Source of the DNA: Burkholderiales bacterium
GTDB lineage: Bacteria > Pseudomonadota > Gammaproteobacteria > Burkholderiales > Burkholderiaceae_C
Assembly (NCBI GenBank): GCA_017307865.1
Contig: JAFKGE010000015.1
Span: forward strand, 124,001-188,000
Reading direction: 5' to 3'
Length of the DNA stretch: 64,000 nucleotides
The notes under the pieces were generated by a model. That model saw only the letters and a list, made by a program, of their open reading frames with translations. It had not been told where the DNA came from and ran no database searches. Made by a program: the position numbers and the translations under genes. Shown in pieces: positions 59,474-64,000 of this stretch (position 1 is its first letter; each line of letters starts with the position of its first letter).

Positions 59474-60258
59474 GCCGCCTGCTCCTGCGCGGCCCGCGCG
59501 CCGCGCCGCTCGAAGGTCTTGCCACTGCCGAAGTACACCTCCTGCACCTTGGGGTCGTTGCGGATGGCCTCGGCCCGACCTTCGGCGATCAGGCGCCCGC
59601 GCGCCAGCACCACCATGCGGTCGGCGTAGGCGAACACCACGTCCATGCTGTGCTCGGTGAACAGCACGGCGATGCCGCGCTCCACCACCAGCTTCTTGGT
59701 CAGCGCCATCAGTTCGTTGCGCTCCTTGGGCGCCATGCCGGCGGTGGGCTCGTCCATCAGCAACAGCTTGGGATTGTTGGCCATGGCCACGGCCAGCTCC
59801 ACGCGCTTGACGTCGCCATAGGCCAGCACGCTGCACGGCCGATCGGCCTGCGCGGCCATGCCCACCCGGTCCAGCAGGTCCAGCGCGTCGCTGCGCCGAT
59901 GCCGCGCGGCCGGCGCCCACAGCGAAAACAGCTTGCGGTCTTGCGACAGCAGCGCCATCTGAACGTTCTCGACCACGGTGAGCGAGGAGAACGTGGCGGC
60001 GATCTGGAAGGTGCGCCCCACCCCCAGGCGCCAGATCTGGCGCGGCTGCAGGCCCACCAGCTCGGTGCCGTCCAGCCGGATCGAGCCGCGGTCGGCGCGC
60101 AACTGGCCGTTGACCATGTTGAAGGTGGTGGACTTGCCCGCGCCGTTGGGCCCGATCAGCGCCAGCAGTTCGCCGGCCTGCAGCTGGAAGTTGATGCCGT
60201 CCACGGCCTTGACGCCGCCGAAGGACTTGCCCAGGTTCTCGACTTGCAGCAGGCTCAT
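59470..60258 (-). CDS. LivG-type ABC ATPase (operon C)
   Basis: This 262-residue ATPase has Walker A GPNGAGKS, VGRTFQIAATFSSLTVVENVQM (LivG insertion), signature LAYGDVKR, Walker B LLLMDEPTAGM, and FTEHSMD. The start at 60258 overlaps the permease stop by four bases; the upstream open frame is antisense text without homology. Confidence 0.92.
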   Translation of the reverse strand: MSLLQVENLGKSFGGVKAVDGINFQLQAGELLALIGPNGAGKSTTFNMVNGQLRADRGSIRLDGTELVGLQPRQIWRLGVGRTFQIAATFSSLTVVENVQMALLSQDRKLFSLWAPAARHRRSDALDLLDRVGMAAQADRPCSVLAYGDVKRVELAVAMANNPKLLLMDEPTAGMAPKERNELMALTKKLVVERGIAVLFTEHSMDVVFAYADRMVVLARGRLIAEGRAEAIRNDPKVQEVYFGSGKTFERRGARAAQEQAA

Positions 60259-62150
60259 CGCGCGCCCCCGGCCGGCAGCCGCCGCGCCTGCCACAGCTGG
60301 CCGAAAAAGCCCGCGATGCCCTGCGGAAACAGCAGCACCAGGATCAGGATCACCGCGCCCAGCAGCGCATGCCAGTAGTCGGTGCTGCGCGCCATCACGT
60401 CCTGCAGCCAGGTGTAGCTGACGGCGCCCACCACCGGGCCGACGAGGGTCTGGATGCCGCCCAGCAGCACCATCACCAGGCCGTCGACCGACTTGCCCAC
60501 GCCCAGCGTCTCGGGCGAGATGCTGCCCTTGGAAAACGCGAACAGCGCCCCCGCCACGCCGGCAAAGCCGCCGGCGATGGCAAAGGCCGCCCATTGCTGG
60601 CGCTTGACATCGATGCCGATGGCGTCGGCGCGCAGCGGCGAGTCGCGCCCGGCCCGCATGGCGTAACCGAAGGGCGAAAACAGGAAGCGGCGCAGCAGCC
60701 ACAGCGCCAGCAGCACCAGCGCCAGGGTGAGGTAGTAGTAGGCCTGCTTGCCCGCCAGCCAAGGCGCAGGCCACACGCCCGTCAGGCCGTTGCTGCCGCC
60801 GGTGACGGCGTCCCACTGATAGACGCCCGCCCACACGATCTGCGCGAACGCCAGCGTCAGCATCGCCAGATAGACACCGGTCAGGCGCACGCAGAACCAG
60901 CCCACGATCAACGCGCCCACGGCAGCCACCAGCGGGCCCACCACCAGCGCCACCTCCATCGGCAGGCCCAGCCTGCGCACCGCCAGCGCCGCACCGTAGG
61001 CCCCCAGGCCGAAATAGGCCGCATGGCCGAAGGAATGCATGCCGGCCGGCCCCATGATGAAGTGCAGGCTGGCGGCAAACAGCGCGGCCACCAGCAGGTC
61101 GATGGCGAGCACCACGGCATAGGCGTCGCTGCTGGACACGGCCGGCAGGCTGATCAGCGCCAGCACCACGAAGGCAGCCACGCCCAGCGCCGTCCGGTCG
61201 GCCGGGCGAATCGGCAACTCGGCCTCGCCCATCACGCGCGGCGCGGCCTGCGGCTTGCCCATCAGGCCCCAGGGGCGCACCACCAGCACCACGGCCATGA
61301 CCGCGAACTCGGCCACCAGCGTCAGTTTGGAAAACGAAATTTCAAGGTCGAAGACATCGACCAGCCCCAGCCAGATGCACACGGCCTTGATCTCCGACAC
61401 CAGCAGCGCCGCCACGAAGGCGCCCGGAATGGAGCCCATGCCGCCCACCACCACCACCACGAAGGCCGAGCCGATGATGTTCAGGTCCATCTCCAGGTTG
61501 GCCGGCTCGCGCGGCAGCTGCAGCGCGCCGCCCAGACCCGCCAGCGCCGCGCCCAGCGCGAACACCGCCGTGAACAGCCACACCTGGTTGACGCCCAGCG
61601 CGCCCACCATCTCGCGGTCTTGCGTGGCCGCGCGCACCAGCGTGCCCCAGCGCGTGCGCGTGAACAGCAGCCACAGCGCGCCCAGCACGATGGGGCCGAC
61701 CACGATCAGGAACAGGTCGTAGGTGGGAAAGTTGCGCCCCAGGATGGCCACCGCGCCCTTCATGCCGGGCGCGCGCGGGCCCAGCAGCTCCTCGGGGCCG
61801 AACAGCCACAGCATGGCGTCCTTGATCACCAGCACCAGGGCGAAGGTGGCCAGCAGTTGGAACAGCTCGGGCGCGCGGTAGATGCGCCGCAGCACCGTCA
61901 TCTCCACCACCACGCCCAGCAGCCCCACCACCAGCGCGGCGACCGGCACCGCGACCCAGAAGCCCAGCCAGTCCAGCCGCTCGACCAGCGCGTAGGCCAC
62001 GTAGATGCCGACCATGTAGAACGAGCCGTGGGCGAAGTTGACGATGCGGGTGACGCCGAAGATCAGCGACAGCCCCGCCGACACCAGAAACAGCGACGAA
62101 GCTCCGGCCAGGCCGTTGAGCAGCTGGACCGCCAGGCCGGACAGGTTCAT
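60255..62150 (-). CDS. Fused LivH-LivM ABC permease (operon C)
   Basis: This 631-residue inner-membrane protein has two permease modules. Residues 1-295 are LivH-like (LSLIFGVTRIVNFAHGSFYMVGIYVAYAL; VVVVVGGMGSIPGAFVAALLV). Residues 325-615 are LivM-like (LHFIMGPAGMHSFGHAAYFGLGAYGAAL; YAMRAGRDSPLRADAIGIDVKRQQ; MVLLGGIQTLVGPVVGA). Normally these are separate proteins, so a single chain gives the full channel. It overlaps LivG by four bases. Confidence 0.92.
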   Translation of the reverse strand: MNLSGLAVQLLNGLAGASSLFLVSAGLSLIFGVTRIVNFAHGSFYMVGIYVAYALVERLDWLGFWVAVPVAALVVGLLGVVVEMTVLRRIYRAPELFQLLATFALVLVIKDAMLWLFGPEELLGPRAPGMKGAVAILGRNFPTYDLFLIVVGPIVLGALWLLFTRTRWGTLVRAATQDREMVGALGVNQVWLFTAVFALGAALAGLGGALQLPREPANLEMDLNIIGSAFVVVVVGGMGSIPGAFVAALLVSEIKAVCIWLGLVDVFDLEISFSKLTLVAEFAVMAVVLVVRPWGLMGKPQAAPRVMGEAELPIRPADRTALGVAAFVVLALISLPAVSSSDAYAVVLAIDLLVAALFAASLHFIMGPAGMHSFGHAAYFGLGAYGAALAVRRLGLPMEVALVVGPLVAAVGALIVGWFCVRLTGVYLAMLTLAFAQIVWAGVYQWDAVTGGSNGLTGVWPAPWLAGKQAYYYLTLALVLLALWLLRRFLFSPFGYAMRAGRDSPLRADAIGIDVKRQQWAAFAIAGGFAGVAGALFAFSKGSISPETLGVGKSVDGLVMVLLGGIQTLVGPVVGAVSYTWLQDVMARSTDYWHALLGAVILILVLLFPQGIAGFFGQLWQARRLPAGGAR

Positions 62151-62210
62151 GCGCCGGGCCCCGTGCCAAAGCAGCGCCCAGCCGGGTGCTTCATCGCCGT
62201 CGTCATCAGA

Positions 62211-63425
62211 TCAATCCGCCGGACGCAGCTTCTTGACTTCGGCGGCCGAGGGCAAGAACTTGGCGCCGTCCATGTAGCGGAAGTCCACCATCACGCCCTT
62301 GCCATCCACGTTCTTGGTGCGGCCCACGTAGGCGCCCATGGTCGACTGGTGGTCTTCGGGGCGGTACACGATGGGACCGAAGGGCGTCACCACATTCAGT
62401 CCGCTGAAGGCGACGACCAATTTCTCGGAATCGGTGGAGCCGGCCTTTTTCACGCCCGCCTCGATCGACTTGACGGCCGAGTAGCCCACCACCGAGCCCA
62501 GGCGCGGGTAGTCCTTGAACTTGGCCTGGTAGGCCTTCAGGAAGGCCTCGTGCTCGGGCGTCTTGATGCCGTACCACGGGTAGCCCGTCACCAGCCAGCC
62601 ATTGGGCGCGTCGTCCTTGAGCGGGTCGAGGTAGTCGGGCTCGCCGGTCAGCAGGCTGGCCACCTCGATGCCCTTGAACAGGCCGCGCGTGTTGCCTTCG
62701 CGCACGAACTTGGTCAGGTCGGCGCCGAACAGCACGTTGAAGATGGCGTCGGGCTTGGCGTCGGCCAGCGCCTGCACCACGCTGCCAGCGTCCACCTTGC
62801 CCAGCGGCGGGGCCTGCTCGGCCACGAACTCGACATCGGGCTGCGCCGCCTTCAGCAAGGTCTTGAAGCTGGCCGCGGCCGACTGGCCGTATTCGTAGTT
62901 GGGGTAGACCAGCGCCCAGCGCTTTTTCTTCATCGCCACCACGTCGGGGATCAGCATGGCCACCTGCATGTAGGTGGAGGCGCGCAGGCGGTAGGTGTAG
63001 CGGTTGCCGTCGGCCCAGACGATCTTGTCCGTCAGCGGCTCGCCGGCCAGAAAAAAGGTCTTCTTCTGCTTGGCAAAATCCGTCAGCGCCAGACCGATGT
63101 TGGACAGGAAGCCGCCCATCAGCACGTCCACCTTCTCGCGCGAGAGCAGTTCCTCGGCGGCGCGCACGGCCTCGCCGGGGTTGGCGTTGTCGTCGCGAAT
63201 CACCAGCTCGACCTTGCGCCCCAGCAGGCCACCGGAGGCGTTGATCTCGTCCACCGCCAGTTCCATGCCCTTCTTGTAGGGCTCCAGGAAAGCGGGTTGC
63301 GCCTTGTAGCTGTTGATCTCGCCGATCTTGAGCGTGCCCTGCGCCTGGACGCCCGCCGCCAGCATCAGGCCCGCGGCGGCGGCCAACAGGGCGCGGCGCG
63401 GGGCGTTCATCTTGAATTTGGACAT
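62211..63425 (-). CDS. LIV-type ABC substrate-binding protein (operon C)
   Basis: This 404-residue periplasmic protein has a signal peptide (MNAPRRALLAAAAGLMLAAGVQA) and a mature part starting GTLKIGEINSYKAQPAFLEPYKKGMELAVDEINASGGLLGRKVEL. FSGLNVVTPFGPIVYRPEDHQSTMGAYVG is the C-terminal hinge typical of this branch, whose members bind amides or aromatic acids. The start at 63425 is preferred; ATG 63464 adds 13 polar residues before the signal. It heads operon C. Confidence 0.88.
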   Translation of the reverse strand: MSKFKMNAPRRALLAAAAGLMLAAGVQAQGTLKIGEINSYKAQPAFLEPYKKGMELAVDEINASGGLLGRKVELVIRDDNANPGEAVRAAEELLSREKVDVLMGGFLSNIGLALTDFAKQKKTFFLAGEPLTDKIVWADGNRYTYRLRASTYMQVAMLIPDVVAMKKKRWALVYPNYEYGQSAAASFKTLLKAAQPDVEFVAEQAPPLGKVDAGSVVQALADAKPDAIFNVLFGADLTKFVREGNTRGLFKGIEVASLLTGEPDYLDPLKDDAPNGWLVTGYPWYGIKTPEHEAFLKAYQAKFKDYPRLGSVVGYSAVKSIEAGVKKAGSTDSEKLVVAFSGLNVVTPFGPIVYRPEDHQSTMGAYVGRTKNVDGKGVMVDFRYMDGAKFLPSAAEVKKLRPAD

Positions 63426-63477
63426 GATCGTTCCTTCCTTGATTGAATCAGTCGTCGAACACATTTTCAGAGGCCGC

Positions 63478-64000
63478 TTACCTCAATCCGTCTTCACCCT
63501 TGATCTCGGCGACCTGCAGGCCGCCGATGCGCGGCAGCGGGCGCCCGCTGTCGGTAACGGCCACGGCCACCACGATTTCATTGGCGCGCGGCGCATCGGA
63601 CACGCGCGCCTCGATGGCGTCGAAGTGGCTGCGCACGAAGGCGGCGTCCTTGTGACCCAGGGGCACGTCCACGGCCGTGCCCAGGCCACCGCGCTTCTTG
63701 GCCGAGGGCACCAGCGCGGCGCCCTTCTCGACCGCCTGGCGCAGCGGCGCGCCCAGCTTGGGATGCAGCACGGCGGCGGCGTGCTCCAGCTCGCCGGCCT
63801 CGCCGACGATGGCGGCCTTGCCGTAGCTCTGCGCCTGGCCGGGCGCAATGCCCAGCGCGGCCACGCATTTTCGGCCCAGTAGCGCGCCCAGCTCCTCGCC
63901 AATGTCGATCAGGGCGTCCAGCTTGGGTTCGTAGCGGCCGGCGTAGGGGTTCTCGATCACCGCCATCGCCAGTGCGCGGCGCGTGGGCGGGTCGACGGCC
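63478..64000 (-). CDS. Amino acid synthesis family protein (DUF1185), 5' truncated
   Basis: The frame is open to the window edge, so at least 174 residues are visible and the N-terminus is missing. IENPYAGRYEPKLDALIDIGEELGALLGRKC and GELEHAAAVLHPKLGAPLRQAVEKG..SAKKRGGLGTAVDVPLGHKDAAFVRSHFDAIEARVSDAPRANEIVVAVAV match DUF1185 (named AA_synth), a small family found near amide- or amino-acid-degradation genes. Its enzymatic role is not established. It precedes operon C on the same strand, 52 bases away, and may be part of it. Confidence 0.82.
   Translation of the reverse strand, partial: AVDPPTRRALAMAVIENPYAGRYEPKLDALIDIGEELGALLGRKCVAALGIAPGQAQSYGKAAIVGEAGELEHAAAVLHPKLGAPLRQAVEKGAALVPSAKKRGGLGTAVDVPLGHKDAAFVRSHFDAIEARVSDAPRANEIVVAVAVTDSGRPLPRIGGLQVAEIKGEDGLR

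Overview
The window is very GC-rich and dense with LIV-type (branched-chain amino acid family) ABC transporters, tripartite-tricarboxylate (Bug) receptors, CoA-ester enzymes and LysR regulators. Short dispersed repeats of a kind I recall from Acidovorax, Comamonas and relatives are scattered through it. This points to a betaproteobacterium of the Burkholderiales, most likely Comamonadaceae. The assignment rests on gene style and repeats, not on a database search.

Layout. 1-9.5 kb: the end of a DadA-like flavoprotein, the NAD(P)H-hydrate repair enzyme Nnr, a CatR/CbnR-type LysR regulator divergent from an MFS carrier, a YdeP-like molybdopterin oxidoreductase, a phasin-like protein, a small membrane protein and a glutathione S-transferase. 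9.5-10 kb: tRNA-Pro(TGG) and tRNA-Arg(TCT), separated by a segment bounded by 19-bp inverted repeats. 10-17.2 kb: a Rieske oxygenase, an EamA transporter, a sulfurtransferase, an adenosine deaminase-like enzyme, a Bug receptor, a ZIP transporter and a dienelactone hydrolase.

17.28-29.67 kb is the accessory region, next to tRNA-Thr(CGT). The tRNA 3' end plus its terminator occurs three times in direct orientation (about 17.34, 26.29 and 29.51 kb). The first interval (about 9 kb) is a compact phage-satellite-like element: P4-type integrase, AlpA-like regulator, TOPRIM protein, DUF3987 protein, a set of small genes, and a fused HK97 prohead protease/major capsid protein. I see no portal, terminase or tail genes. 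The second interval (about 3.2 kb) has no integrase. It carries a Nudix protein, a small conserved protein, and a two-gene operon of a Cys-rich zinc-ribbon protein and a possible macrodomain-like protein. The third copy is followed by 99 bp nearly identical to the integrase leader of the first element, which looks like a scar of a third integration. Repeats of the form GACGGTA or GTTGGTA near the ends match within each island and differ between islands, as integrase arm sites would.

29.7-64 kb is core catabolic DNA: a 5'-nucleotidase-like lipoprotein, a Crp/Fnr regulator with a perfect FNR-type box, an FAD oxidoreductase, and three complete LIV-type ABC systems (33.6-38.4, 42.8-47.3 and 58.7-63.4 kb). 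Between them lie an HMG-CoA-lyase-like enzyme with a CaiB/BaiF CoA-transferase and a Bug receptor, the genes rsmB, purN and yceH, a pair of acyl-CoA dehydrogenases, a DHA2 drug-efflux carrier, and a NicAB-like molybdenum hydroxylase with fused cytochromes and a MarR regulator.

A ~50-60 bp repeat occurs eight times. At least four copies lie inside conserved genes without breaking the reading frame, one supplies the stop codon of purN and one supplies the start codon of the ZIP transporter.
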